Assembly (NCBI RefSeq): GCF_003024195.1
Contig: NZ_KZ679048.1
Location: 1 to 64,000, forward strand
Length of the DNA: 64,000 nt
Source: Streptomyces dioscori
GTDB taxonomy: Bacteria; Actinomycetota; Actinomycetes; Streptomycetales; Streptomycetaceae
Direction of reading: 5' to 3'
Part shown: in pieces, positions 8,434 through 17,159 of the stretch
Numbering within the stretch: position 1 is the stretch's first letter
Layout of the letters: each line of letters starts with the position of its first letter
Program-made: the position numbers and the translations under genes
Notes under the pieces: generated by a model
What the model was told of the DNA's origin: nothing
Database searches by the model: none
Seen by the model: the letters and a program-made list of their open reading frames with translations, nothing else

Positions 8434-11400
8434 GGCACCCGCGAGCGTCCCCTCCGCGTTGCGTGTCCACGCGGGTTCGTCCTGGCGTCGCGAGCGGACG
8501 ACGACCGGCCGCCGGCCCGTCCCGTCCGCCGCGCCGGCCACCAACTGCAGCAGGACCGCGCCGTCCGGGGCGAACGTGACCGGGGTGTGCAGCACCAGTT
8601 CCTCGATCTCGTCGCAGCCGGTCGCGCCCGCCGCGTGCATCGCCAGTTCCACCAGGGCCGTACCGGGCAGCAGCACCGTGCCGAGGATCGTGTGGTCGGC
8701 CAGCCACGGCTGGGCCGCGAGCGAGATCCGCCCGGTGAACAGGTGCCCCCCGTCGGGCAGTTCGGTCGCGGTCGACAGCAGCGCGTGCCCCGCGTCGTCG
8801 AGCCCGAGCCCGGCCGCGCCGCCCACCGACGCGGGGGCCCGCAGCCAGTACCGCTGCCGTTCGAACGGATAGGTCGGCAGCTCCACCAGCCGTACGTCTC
8901 CCGCGGCGCCCCAGTTCACCCCGCTCGTGCGGGCCCGGGCGAGGGCGGCGGTGAGGGTGTGGGCCTCGGAGCGGCCCGGGCGCAGCAGCGGCAGCAGGAC
9001 CGGAACGGCCGCCGCGTCTTCATCGGGCCCGGCCGGCACGGTCTCCGCAAGCGCGGAGAGCACTCCGCTGGGTCCGAGCTCCAGACAGGTGCGTACGCCC
9101 TCGGCCCGCAGGGTCTGCACGCCCTGCCCGAACCGGACGGCCCCGCGGACGTGCCGGACCCAGTAGTCGGGTGTCGCGATCTCGGGTCCGGCGACGGCAC
9201 CGGTGAGGTTGGACACGACCGGGATCGCCGGCGGCCGGAACGTGAGCGTCCCGGCGACGCGCCGGAACTCCTTTAGCATTCCGTCCATGTGGGCCGAGTG
9301 GAAGGCGTGACTGACCGTCAGCCGCCGTGTCCTGACGCCGAGTTCCTCCCAGTGGGCGGCGACGGCGAGGACCGCGTCCTCGTCGCCGGAGACGACGGTG
9401 GCCAGCGGCCCGTTCACCGCCGCGACCGACACCCCGCCCGGCAGCGAGGCGGCCACCTCGTCCTCGCCGGCCTGGACCGACACCATCGCCCCGCCCGCGG
9501 GCGCCTCCTGCATGAGGCGGGCCCGCGCCGCGACGAGGACGCACGCGTCGGACAGCGTGAGCACCCCGGCGAGATGGGCCGCGCTCACCTCACCGAGCGA
9601 GTGGCCGAGCAGATGGCCGGGTGTGACGTCCAGCGACTCCAGCAGCCGGAACAGGGCGACCTGGAGCGCGAACAGCCCCGGCTGGGTGTACTGCGTCCGG
9701 TGCAGGGCCGCCGCCTCGGGCGTGCCGGGCTCGGCGAACACCACGCTCCTGAGCGGACGCTCCAGATGCGGGTCGATGTGCGCGCAGACCTGGTCGAACG
9801 CCTCCGCGAACGCCGGATACGTCTCGTACAGCTCACGGCCCATGCCCGGCCGCTGGGAGCCCTGGCCGGTGAACAGGAAGGCGGGTGTCCCGCCGCCCAC
9901 CGCCTCGCCGCCCACCGCGTGGCCGCCCGCCATCTCGCCGTCCGCCTCGTACGGCCGGCCGTCGGCCAGGGCGCGCAGGCCGGCGAGCAGTTCGTCGCGG
10001 CTCTCGCCGAACACCGTCGCCCGGTGGTCGAACGCGGCGCGGCCGGCGGCGAGCGTGTAGCCGATGTCGGCCGCGTCCAGAGCGGGCCGCCCGCCGATGA
10101 ACCGGTGGAGCCGTGCCGCGTGGGCGCGCAGCGCCTCCTCGGACCTGGCCGACAGCGGCCACGGCAGGGGAGCCGTGCCCGTCCGTGGTGGCTGCGGGCG
10201 CACCGGCGCCTGTTCGAGGACGACGTGCGCGTTGGTGCCCGAGATGCCGAACGACGAGACGGCCGTCCGGCGCGCCCGCCCGGTCTCGGGCCACGGTGTC
10301 GCCCGGTCGAGCAGCGCGACCTTTCCCCGCGACCAGTCGACGTGCGGGGACGGAGTACCGGCGTGCAGGGTGCGGGGGAGCAGGCCGTGCCGCATCGCCA
10401 GCACCATCTTGATGACGCCGCCCACTCCGGCGGCGGCCTGCGCGTGCCCGATGTTGGACTTCAGCGACCCCAGCCACAGCGGCCGTTCCCTGCCCTGGCC
10501 GTACGTCGCGATGAGGGCCTGCGCCTCGATCGGGTCGCCGAGCGCGGTGCCGGTGCCGTGCGCCTCGACCGCGTCCACGTCGGCGGCGTCCAGCCGTGCC
10601 GCGGCCAGCGCCTGACGGATCACCCGCTGCTGGGCCGGGCCGCTGGGCGCGGTCAGCCCGTTGCTGGCGCCGTCCTGGTTGACGGCGCTGCCGCGCAGCA
10701 CCGCGAGCACGGGATGCCCGTTGCGCTCGGCGTCCGACAGCCGCTCCAGCAGCAGCAGTCCCGCGCCCTCGCTCCACGCGGTGCCGTCCGCGTCGGCCGA
10801 GAAGGGCTTGCACCGGCCGTCGGGAGCCAGGCCGCGCTGCTGGCTGAACTCCACGAACATGCCGGGAGTGGCCATCACGGCGACACCGCCCGCGAGCGCC
10901 AGCGAGCACTCGCCCTGCCGCAGCGACTGCGCGGCCTGGTGCAGTGCGACGAGCGAGGACGAGCAGGCCGTGTCGACCGTCACCGCCGGCCCCTCAAGGC
11001 CCAGGGTGAAGGCGATGCGCCCGGAGGTCAGGCTCGGTGAGCCGCCGGTGAGCAGATAACCGCCGAGGCCCTCGGAGGAGTCCTGGAGCCGGGGCCCGTA
11101 CTCCTGGGCGGTGGCGCCCACGAACACCCCGGTGCTGCTGCCGCGCAGTGTGCCCGGGTCGATGCCGGCCCGTTCCAGCGTCTCCCAGGCGACCTCAAGC
11201 AGCACCCGCTGCTGCGGGTCCATCGAGGTGGCCTCGCGGGGGCTGATCCCGAAGAACGCCGCGTCGAACCCGTCGGCCCCGTCGAGGAAACCGCCGCGCC
11301 GCACATAGGTCCGGCCGGGGGTGGCGGGTTCGGGGGCGTACAGGGCGTCGAGGTCCCAGTCGCGGTCGGCGGGGAAGTCGGAGATCGCGTCCGTGCCCGC

Positions 11401-14166
11401 GGTCACCAGGTCCCACAGCTCGCCCGGGGAGCCGACGCCACCGGGGTAGCGGCAGCCCATCGCCACGACGGCGACCGGGTCGCCGTCCGTCGGCGCGGCG
11501 AGGGGCCGGCTGTCGGTGCTTCCGCCGGGGCCCCGGCGCTCCCTGAGGTGGTCGGCGAGCCCCGTGGGTGTGGGGTGGTCGTAGACGACGGTGGCGGGGA
11601 CGGGAAGACCGGTCGCGGCGGCGAGCCGTTCGCTCAGCTCGACCGCCAGCATCGAGTCGACGCCGAGGTCCTTGAACGTCTTCCCGGGGTCGACAGCCTG
11701 CGCGTCGGCGTGCCCGAGCACGGCGGCCGAGTGGGCGCGGACGAGGTCCAGCAGACCCCCCTGCCGCTCACCGGCCGGGGGCCCGGCGGGAGCGGGCCGC
11801 TCCCGCGACGGCCAGTGCCGTTCCCGCTGGAAGGCGTAGGTGGGAAGGGGCACTCGCCGTGGGTCGTGCGCGGCGAACACCCCTGACCAGGACACCACTT
11901 GGCCGCGCACATGCAGTGCGGCGACCGCTCCGAGCAGCGAGGACCGTACGGACTCGCCCGGCAGCGGCGCACGGACGGCGGTCGCGCCGGTGTCGTCGCC
12001 CAGCAGCGTCCGCCAGTCGTCCGCGCCGCGCACGGCCCGCGGGCTCACCTCAAGGAACGTGGGGTGCCCGGTCCGCGCCAGCGCACGGATCACGGCGTCG
12101 GCCCGCGAGGGCCAAGGGAGGCGGCGCGACCAGTAGGCGGTGTCGAGAGCGGCCGTGTCCAGGACACCGCCGGTGACGGACGAGTGGAACGCGACCGCGG
12201 ACGGCCGGGGCGTGACCGGGCCGGGCGGCGCGCCGTGCGCGCGGGCCGTGACGATCCGGGCGGCGTCCTCGACGGTCAGGGCCCCGGCGACATGCGCGGC
12301 GGCGACCTCCCCCTCGGCGTCGCCCACGACGGCTTCCGGACTGATTCCCAGGGACTCCCACAGCCGGGCCAGCGCGACGGCCACGGCGAACCGGACCGGC
12401 CCGGCGACGTCGGCCCGGTCCGGCCTCGGGGCCCCCGGAACCCCGTCCAGGACGTCCGTCAGGGACCAGCCGGTACGGGCGTCGAGCGCGGCGGCACAGA
12501 CACCGACCGCCGAGCGGAACACCGGTGACAGGGCCATCAGTTCGCGTGCAGTCCCGGTCTCCACCGGACTCCCGCCGGGGAAGACCAGCACGACACCGCC
12601 GGGGCTGCCGGCCGTCGCCCTGACCACACCGGGGGCGTCACGGCCGGTGGCGACGGCGTCCAGGCCGTCCAGGAGGGCTTCCGTGCCGGTGCCGAGGACG
12701 GCCGCGCGGTGCTCGAAGTGTGTGCGGCCGGTGGCCAGCGACCAGCCGACGTCACCGGGGGACCGCGGATCGCGTACCAGCTGCTCCCTGAGTCGCGCGG
12801 CCTGTGCGCGCAGGGCCCCGGCCGTCCGGCCGGAGAGGGGCCACAGGACGGGACGGGCATCGGGCTCGGCCCGCACGGCGTCCGCCGGTCCGTCCGGGGC
12901 GGCGCCGAGGACGACATGACAGTTCGTCCCGCCGATCCCGAACGAACTCACCCCGGCCAGCAGCGGCTCGCCCGGCCGGGGCCAGGGACCGTGCTCGCGC
13001 CGCACGCGCAGCCCCAGCCGGTCCAGGTCGATACGGGGGTGGGGGGTCTCGAAGTTGAGGCTGGCGGGGATCTCCCGGTGCGCGACGCCCAGCACCGCCT
13101 TGATCAGACCGACGATGCCCGCGGCCCCCTCCAGGTGACCGACGTTCGTCTTCGCCGAGCCGACGTGCACCGGCGCCCGGGACGCCGCGTCACCGAGCGC
13201 GCCCGCGAGGCCCGCCGCCTCCAGTGGATCACCGACGCGGGTGCCGGTGCCGTGCAGTTCGACGTACTGCAGCGCCTCGGGGGCCACGCCCGCCCGGCGG
13301 CAGGCCAGCCGGATCACCTCGGACTGCGCCGCGGGACTCGGCACGGTCAGCCCGTCGGTGGCGCCGTCGTTGTTGACGGCGCTGCCGCGGATCACCGCGT
13401 GCACACGGTCGCCGTCGGCCAGCGCCCGTGCCAGCGGCTTGAGCAGGACCGCCCCGCCGCCCTCGCCCCGTACGTAACCGTTGGCCCGCGCGTCGAAGGT
13501 GAAGCAGCGGCCGTCGGGGGACAGCCCGCCGAACCCGGCGACCGCGGCGGCGCTCTCGGGGACGAGGTTGAGGTTCACCCCGCCGGCGAGTGCCAACTCC
13601 GCCTGGCCGGTGCGCAGAGTCTCGGCGGCCAGATGCACGGCGACCAGCGCGGACGCCTGCGCCGCGTCCACCGTCATGCTCGGACCGCGCAGCCCCAGCG
13701 TGTAGGACACGCGGTTGGCGATGATGCCGCGCTGGACACCGGTGAGGGTGTGCCGGGTGATGTCGAGGGGATCCTGGACGAGGGCGGCGAAGTCGCCGGA
13801 CATCGCGCCGACGAACACGGCCGTGCGGCTCTCCCGCAGCTTCGCCGGTACGGTCCCGGCGTCCTCCAGCGCCTCCCAGGCCAGCTCCAGCACGAGCCGC
13901 TGCTGCGGGTCGGTCGTGGTGGCCTCGCGCGGTGAGATACCGAAGAAGCCGGCGTCGAACCCGGCGATGTCGTCGAGGAAGCCGCCGTGCCGCAGACCGG
14001 GCCGGTCGAGCCCCGGTGCGTCAGGGTCCCAGCGGCCGTCCGGGACCTCGGTGACCGCGCTCACGCCGTCCCGCAGCAGCGTCCAGAACGCGGCCGGTGA
14101 CGGCGCCCCGGGAAGCCGGCACGCCATGCCGACGATCGCGACCGGCTCGCCCTCCTCGACGGTCAT
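8404..14166 (-). CDS. PKS loading + first extension: KSQ-AT(degenerate)-ACP-KS-AT-DH(N-half)
   Basis: 1920 residues from an ATG overlapping the upstream thioesterase stop (ATGA). KSQ (about 8-430) has Gln170 in VDAAQASAL in place of the active-site Cys, typical of decarboxylating loading modules. The first AT (about 520-800) is shortened and its GHSxG is GDAEG (Asp616, Ala617), so it cannot form an acyl enzyme. ACP has Ser838 (GVDSM). KS1 is intact (Cys1068 in DTACSSS). AT1 has GHSLG with Ser1523 and HAFHS, so malonyl. The protein ends after the first DH hotdog, with His1825 in HTILGTVLLPG, and stops in the interdomain linker (GTDAVTA). The second hotdog is supplied by the protein at 5146-7278. 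Predicted combined output: a short 2-enoyl-ACP, crotonyl if only one extension occurs. Confidence 0.95.
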   Translation of the reverse strand: MTVEEGEPVAIVGMACRLPGAPSPAAFWTLLRDGVSAVTEVPDGRWDPDAPGLDRPGLRHGGFLDDIAGFDAGFFGISPREATTTDPQQRLVLELAWEALEDAGTVPAKLRESRTAVFVGAMSGDFAALVQDPLDITRHTLTGVQRGIIANRVSYTLGLRGPSMTVDAAQASALVAVHLAAETLRTGQAELALAGGVNLNLVPESAAAVAGFGGLSPDGRCFTFDARANGYVRGEGGGAVLLKPLARALADGDRVHAVIRGSAVNNDGATDGLTVPSPAAQSEVIRLACRRAGVAPEALQYVELHGTGTRVGDPLEAAGLAGALGDAASRAPVHVGSAKTNVGHLEGAAGIVGLIKAVLGVAHREIPASLNFETPHPRIDLDRLGLRVRREHGPWPRPGEPLLAGVSSFGIGGTNCHVVLGAAPDGPADAVRAEPDARPVLWPLSGRTAGALRAQAARLREQLVRDPRSPGDVGWSLATGRTHFEHRAAVLGTGTEALLDGLDAVATGRDAPGVVRATAGSPGGVVLVFPGGSPVETGTARELMALSPVFRSAVGVCAAALDARTGWSLTDVLDGVPGAPRPDRADVAGPVRFAVAVALARLWESLGISPEAVVGDAEGEVAAAHVAGALTVEDAARIVTARAHGAPPGPVTPRPSAVAFHSSVTGGVLDTAALDTAYWSRRLPWPSRADAVIRALARTGHPTFLEVSPRAVRGADDWRTLLGDDTGATAVRAPLPGESVRSSLLGAVAALHVRGQVVSWSGVFAAHDPRRVPLPTYAFQRERHWPSRERPAPAGPPAGERQGGLLDLVRAHSAAVLGHADAQAVDPGKTFKDLGVDSMLAVELSERLAAATGLPVPATVVYDHPTPTGLADHLRERRGPGGSTDSRPLAAPTDGDPVAVVAMGCRYPGGVGSPGELWDLVTAGTDAISDFPADRDWDLDALYAPEPATPGRTYVRRGGFLDGADGFDAAFFGISPREATSMDPQQRVLLEVAWETLERAGIDPGTLRGSSTGVFVGATAQEYGPRLQDSSEGLGGYLLTGGSPSLTSGRIAFTLGLEGPAVTVDTACSSSLVALHQAAQSLRQGECSLALAGGVAVMATPGMFVEFSQQRGLAPDGRCKPFSADADGTAWSEGAGLLLLERLSDAERNGHPVLAVLRGSAVNQDGASNGLTAPSGPAQQRVIRQALAAARLDAADVDAVEAHGTGTALGDPIEAQALIATYGQGRERPLWLGSLKSNIGHAQAAAGVGGVIKMVLAMRHGLLPRTLHAGTPSPHVDWSRGKVALLDRATPWPETGRARRTAVSSFGISGTNAHVVLEQAPVRPQPPRTGTAPLPWPLSARSEEALRAHAARLHRFIGGRPALDAADIGYTLAAGRAAFDHRATVFGESRDELLAGLRALADGRPYEADGEMAGGHAVGGEAVGGGTPAFLFTGQGSQRPGMGRELYETYPAFAEAFDQVCAHIDPHLERPLRSVVFAEPGTPEAAALHRTQYTQPGLFALQVALFRLLESLDVTPGHLLGHSLGEVSAAHLAGVLTLSDACVLVAARARLMQEAPAGGAMVSVQAGEDEVAASLPGGVSVAAVNGPLATVVSGDEDAVLAVAAHWEELGVRTRRLTVSHAFHSAHMDGMLKEFRRVAGTLTFRPPAIPVVSNLTGAVAGPEIATPDYWVRHVRGAVRFGQGVQTLRAEGVRTCLELGPSGVLSALAETVPAGPDEDAAAVPVLLPLLRPGRSEAHTLTAALARARTSGVNWGAAGDVRLVELPTYPFERQRYWLRAPASVGGAAGLGLDDAGHALLSTATELPDGGHLFTGRISLAAQPWLADHTILGTVLLPGTALVELAMHAAGATGCDEIEELVLHTPVTFAPDGAVLLQLVAGAADGTGRRPVVVRSRRQDEPAWTRNAEGTLAGALVGTDAVTA

Positions 14167-14939
14167 GACGCCGCGGGGCCCGTGCCGTGCGCGCGCAGCA
14201 CCGACTCCAGCCGGTCCAGGGTCGTGGCGGGATCGGTGCTCAGATAGAAGTGGCCGCCCTCGAAGACCTGCAGATCGAACGGCCCGGTGGTGTGCTCCCG
14301 CCACGCCAGCGCCTCGTCCATCGTCACCTGCGGGTCCCGGTCGCCGGTGAACACGGTGACCGGGCAGCCGAGCGCGGGACCGGGCACGTACGTGTAGGTC
14401 TCGACGGCGCGGTAGTCGGCGCGCAGCGCCGGCAGGAACATCCGCACCAACTCCTCGTCGTCCAGCAGGGAGTTGTCGGTGCCGTTCAGCAGTTTCAGTT
14501 CGGCGATCACGCCGTCGTCGGAGCGCAGATGCACGGACTCCTGCCGGCGGCGCGAGGGCGCCCGCCGTCCCGACACCACCAGCGCGGCGGGCTGGACACC
14601 GCCCTCGCGCTCCATCCGCCGGGCCACCTCGAACGCGACGACGGCTCCCATGCTGTGCCCGAACAGGACCGGCCGCCCGGTGAGCACGGGCCGCAGCGCC
14701 TTGAAACTCAGGTCCGCCAGGGTCCCGATGTCGGTGAGGGGTTCCTCGGAGCGGCGCTCCTGGCGCCCCGGATACTGGACGGCGAGCACGTCCACCCGCG
14801 GATGCAGCGTCCGGGCCACGGGGAAATAGAAGCTCGCCGCGCCGCCGGCGTGCGGAAAACACACCAGACGGCTTCCGGCGTCCGGGGCCGGCCGGAAGCG
14901 CCGGACCCATGCGTTGCTGTCGACGAGCGAGTGCGTCAT
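14163..14939 (-). CDS. Type II thioesterase (alpha/beta hydrolase)
   Basis: About 258 residues. The start at 14939 (MTHSLVDSN) lies 11 bases after AGGAG; an ATG at 14945 is closer to it. Motifs are CFPHAGGAASFY (oxyanion region), LFGHSMGA with the nucleophilic Ser, and GGHFYL with the catalytic His. Proteins of this family remove stalled or wrongly primed acyl groups from carrier domains. The gene is translationally coupled to the loading PKS downstream (ATGA overlap), which fits correction of the loading or first extension ACP. Given the dead AT of the loading module, such editing may matter here. Confidence 0.95.
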   Translation of the reverse strand: MTHSLVDSNAWVRRFRPAPDAGSRLVCFPHAGGAASFYFPVARTLHPRVDVLAVQYPGRQERRSEEPLTDIGTLADLSFKALRPVLTGRPVLFGHSMGAVVAFEVARRMEREGGVQPAALVVSGRRAPSRRRQESVHLRSDDGVIAELKLLNGTDNSLLDDEELVRMFLPALRADYRAVETYTYVPGPALGCPVTVFTGDRDPQVTMDEALAWREHTTGPFDLQVFEGGHFYLSTDPATTLDRLESVLRAHGTGPAAS

Positions 14940-15133
14940 GGCGTTCATCTCTCCTGCGGGCTGCAGAGCGGGCATTCGATCATGTTGCCGTCACCGGGAA
15001 TTCAACCCAACCCCTAACCTCCCCTAAGAAATCCGGGAGTTCTTGAACCGGCGTCCAAGGCCGGGAGACCTTGAGGCGGTCCGGATCTTTTCCTGGCCGC
15101 TTTCGGCCTCGGTAACCGGCGAGGGGAAACTGA
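14940..15133. promoter_or_regulatory. Divergent promoter region between thioesterase/PKS and carboxylase genes
   Basis: 194 bases separate the divergent starts and must hold promoters for both directions. Towards the carboxylase, TTGAACC and TTGAGGC are possible -35 elements, and GAGGGGA lies just before the ATG at 15134. I see no clear operator palindrome. Confidence 0.4.
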
Positions 15134-16768
15134 ATGACCATGGTCGCGGGGGAAGCGGCGGATGTGAAGGGCGCGGAGGACGTTCCGGGCCCGGCCGCCG
15201 GGGCGGAAAAGGGGCCGCCCGACATGCGCTCGGGCGTCGCCGAGCTGCTTCAGGTCAGGGCGGAGGCCGAGCGGGGTCCTTCACCGGGTGCGACCGGGCA
15301 GCAGCACGCCCGGGGCAAGCTGACGGTCCGTGAGCGGCTGGACCTGCTCTTCGACCCGGGGACCTTCCGCGAGATCGAGCAGTTGCGCAGGCATCGCGCC
15401 ACCGGGTTCGGCCTGCAGGACCGGCGTCCGTCCACCGACGGTGTGGTCACCGGCTGGGGCAAGGTGGCGGGCCGGACCGTGTTCGTCTACGCCCATGACT
15501 TCCGTATCTTCGGCGGCTCCCTCGGCGAGGCCCACGCGGAGAAGATCCACAAGGTGATGGACCTGGCCGAGGCGGCGGGCGCACCCCTGGTCAGCCTGAA
15601 CGACGGCGCGGGGGCCCGCATCCAGGAGGGCGTCACCGCGCTCGCCGGCTACGGCGGGATCTTCCGCCGGATCGTCCGCGCCTCGGGGGTCATCCCGCAG
15701 ATCAGCGTGATCCTCGGGCCCTGCGCCGGAGGCGCCACCTACGCCCCGGCGCTCACCGACTTCGTGTTCATGGTCCGCGACACCTCACAGATGTACATCA
15801 CAGGACCGGACGTGGTGAAGGCGGTCACGGGCGAGGACGTCACCCACGAGCAGCTCGGCGGCGCGCAGGTGCACGGCTCGGTCTCCGGAGCCGCCACCCA
15901 TGTCTGCGACAGCGAGAGGGAATGCCTCGAAGAGGTCCGGTACCTGCTGTCCCTGCTGCCGTCCAACAACCGCGAGCTGCCGCCGGTCGTTCCCGCGGAC
16001 GACCCGCCGGACCGGCGTTCCGAAGCGCTGCTCGACATCGTTCCACCGGACCCGAAGAGGTCGTACGACATGCGTGCCGTGATCGAGGAGATCGTCGATC
16101 ACGGTGAATTCTTCGAGCTGCATTCCCGCTGGGCCACCAACATCATCTGCGCATTCGCGCGCTTCGAGGGGCATGTCGTCGGAATCGTCGGAAACCAGCC
16201 CGCCGCCATGGCCGGAGTGCTCGACATCCACGCCTCGGAAAAAGCGGCGCGATTCGTGCAGACCTGCGACGCCTTCAGTATTCCGCTGGTGACCCTGGTC
16301 GACGTGCCCGGCTTCCTCCCGGGCACGGACCAGGAACACGACGGCATCATCCGGCACGGCGCGAAACTGCTCTACGCGTACTGCAACGCGACCGTCCCGC
16401 GCGTCCAGGTGATCCTTCGCAAGGCGTACGGCGGCGCCTACATCGTGATGGACTCACGGTCCATCGGCGCCGACCTGTCGTTCGCCTGGCCCACCAACGA
16501 GATCGCCGTGATGGGCGCCGAGGGCGCGGCGAACGTGGTCTTCCGGCGGGAGATCGCCGCCGCCCCCGACCCCGAGGCGGTCCGGGCCCAGCGCATCAAG
16601 GAGTACCGGCAGGAGCTCATGCACCCCTACTACGCGGCGCAGCGCGGGCTCGTCGACGACGTGATCGACCCCGCGGACACCCGCGCGGTCCTGGTGGACG
16701 CGCTGGCGATGCTGCGCTCCAAGGACGCGCGGCTGCCCTCCCGCAAACACGGCAACCTCCCGATGTGA
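15134..16768 (+). CDS. Acyl-CoA carboxylase, carboxyltransferase beta subunit (AccB/PccB type)
   Basis: 544 residues, with GAGGGGA before the ATG. N- and C-terminal crotonase-like halves are present: LNDGAGARIQEGV and GPCAGGATY in the first, PGFLPGTDQEHDGIIRHGAKLLYAY and AWPTNEIAVMGAEGAANV in the second. Such subunits carboxylate acetyl-, propionyl- or butyryl-CoA together with a biotinylated alpha subunit, not found in this window. The residue known to tune chain length, Asp in propionyl-type PccB, is Ile here (GGAYIVM), as in acetyl-CoA-accepting forms. That suggests malonyl-CoA supply and agrees with the malonyl-type ATs nearby. Translation is linked to the small epsilon subunit gene that follows. 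Confidence 0.95.
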   Translation: MTMVAGEAADVKGAEDVPGPAAGAEKGPPDMRSGVAELLQVRAEAERGPSPGATGQQHARGKLTVRERLDLLFDPGTFREIEQLRRHRATGFGLQDRRPSTDGVVTGWGKVAGRTVFVYAHDFRIFGGSLGEAHAEKIHKVMDLAEAAGAPLVSLNDGAGARIQEGVTALAGYGGIFRRIVRASGVIPQISVILGPCAGGATYAPALTDFVFMVRDTSQMYITGPDVVKAVTGEDVTHEQLGGAQVHGSVSGAATHVCDSERECLEEVRYLLSLLPSNNRELPPVVPADDPPDRRSEALLDIVPPDPKRSYDMRAVIEEIVDHGEFFELHSRWATNIICAFARFEGHVVGIVGNQPAAMAGVLDIHASEKAARFVQTCDAFSIPLVTLVDVPGFLPGTDQEHDGIIRHGAKLLYAYCNATVPRVQVILRKAYGGAYIVMDSRSIGADLSFAWPTNEIAVMGAEGAANVVFRREIAAAPDPEAVRAQRIKEYRQELMHPYYAAQRGLVDDVIDPADTRAVLVDALAMLRSKDARLPSRKHGNLPM

Positions 16769-16782
16769 CGGCGGAGAAGACC

Positions 16783-16977
16783 ATGGACACTCCCGAGATC
16801 CCGCTGCTGACCTTCGTACGCGGAATGCCCACCGACGAGGAGGTGGCGGCCGTGCTCGCCGTGGTGCACGGGCGCGCCGACCGCGCCGATCCCGACGAGC
16901 CGGCCCGCACGGCCGCGAGCCCGCGCTGGGCGCAGACCCGGGCCTACCGGACACCCCGGGCCTGGACCTCACGCTGA
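16783..16977 (+). CDS. Acyl-CoA carboxylase epsilon subunit
   Basis: 64 residues. The central FVRGMPTDEEVAAVLAVV matches the signature of actinobacterial carboxylase epsilon subunits (VRGxPTxEELAAL), and the C-terminus is short and basic. These small proteins bind the beta subunit and raise carboxylase activity. I chose the ATG at 16783 because GGAG lies 6 bases before it. A GTG at 16765 overlapping the beta-subunit stop (GTGA) is an alternative and adds six residues. Confidence 0.8.
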   Translation: MDTPEIPLLTFVRGMPTDEEVAAVLAVVHGRADRADPDEPARTAASPRWAQTRAYRTPRAWTSR

Positions 16978-16988
16978 CCTCCGCCGGA

Positions 16989-17056
16989 CATCTGCCTCCA
17001 CCGGACGCCTGCTTCCGTCAAGCGCCTGCTTCCGTCAAACGCCTGCCTCCGCCAAA
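16989..17056 (+). repeat. 17-base tandem repeat, about four copies
   Basis: The unit CGCCTGCTTCCGTCAAG is seen at 17006, 17023 and, with changes, 17040; a weaker copy precedes at 16989. It lies in the gap between the carboxylase epsilon gene and the phosphoesterase gene. No function is evident. Confidence 0.85.
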
Positions 17057-17159
17057 CGTCCGGACGCCGGGCGGCAGACGTTCAACTTCCCGCCATCGCC
17101 CGGCTGTGGCGGGTGAGGAGCGTACGGGCTGCCAACCGGTTTCGTCCTACGGAGCGTCC

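Noticed and set aside
8404..14910. Open frame of the leftward PKS continuing about 250 codons upstream of MTVEEGEP
   Set aside because: The extension is the thioesterase gene read in another frame (Arg/Pro/Gly-rich, no domain). The ATG at 14166 with ATGA coupling is the natural start.
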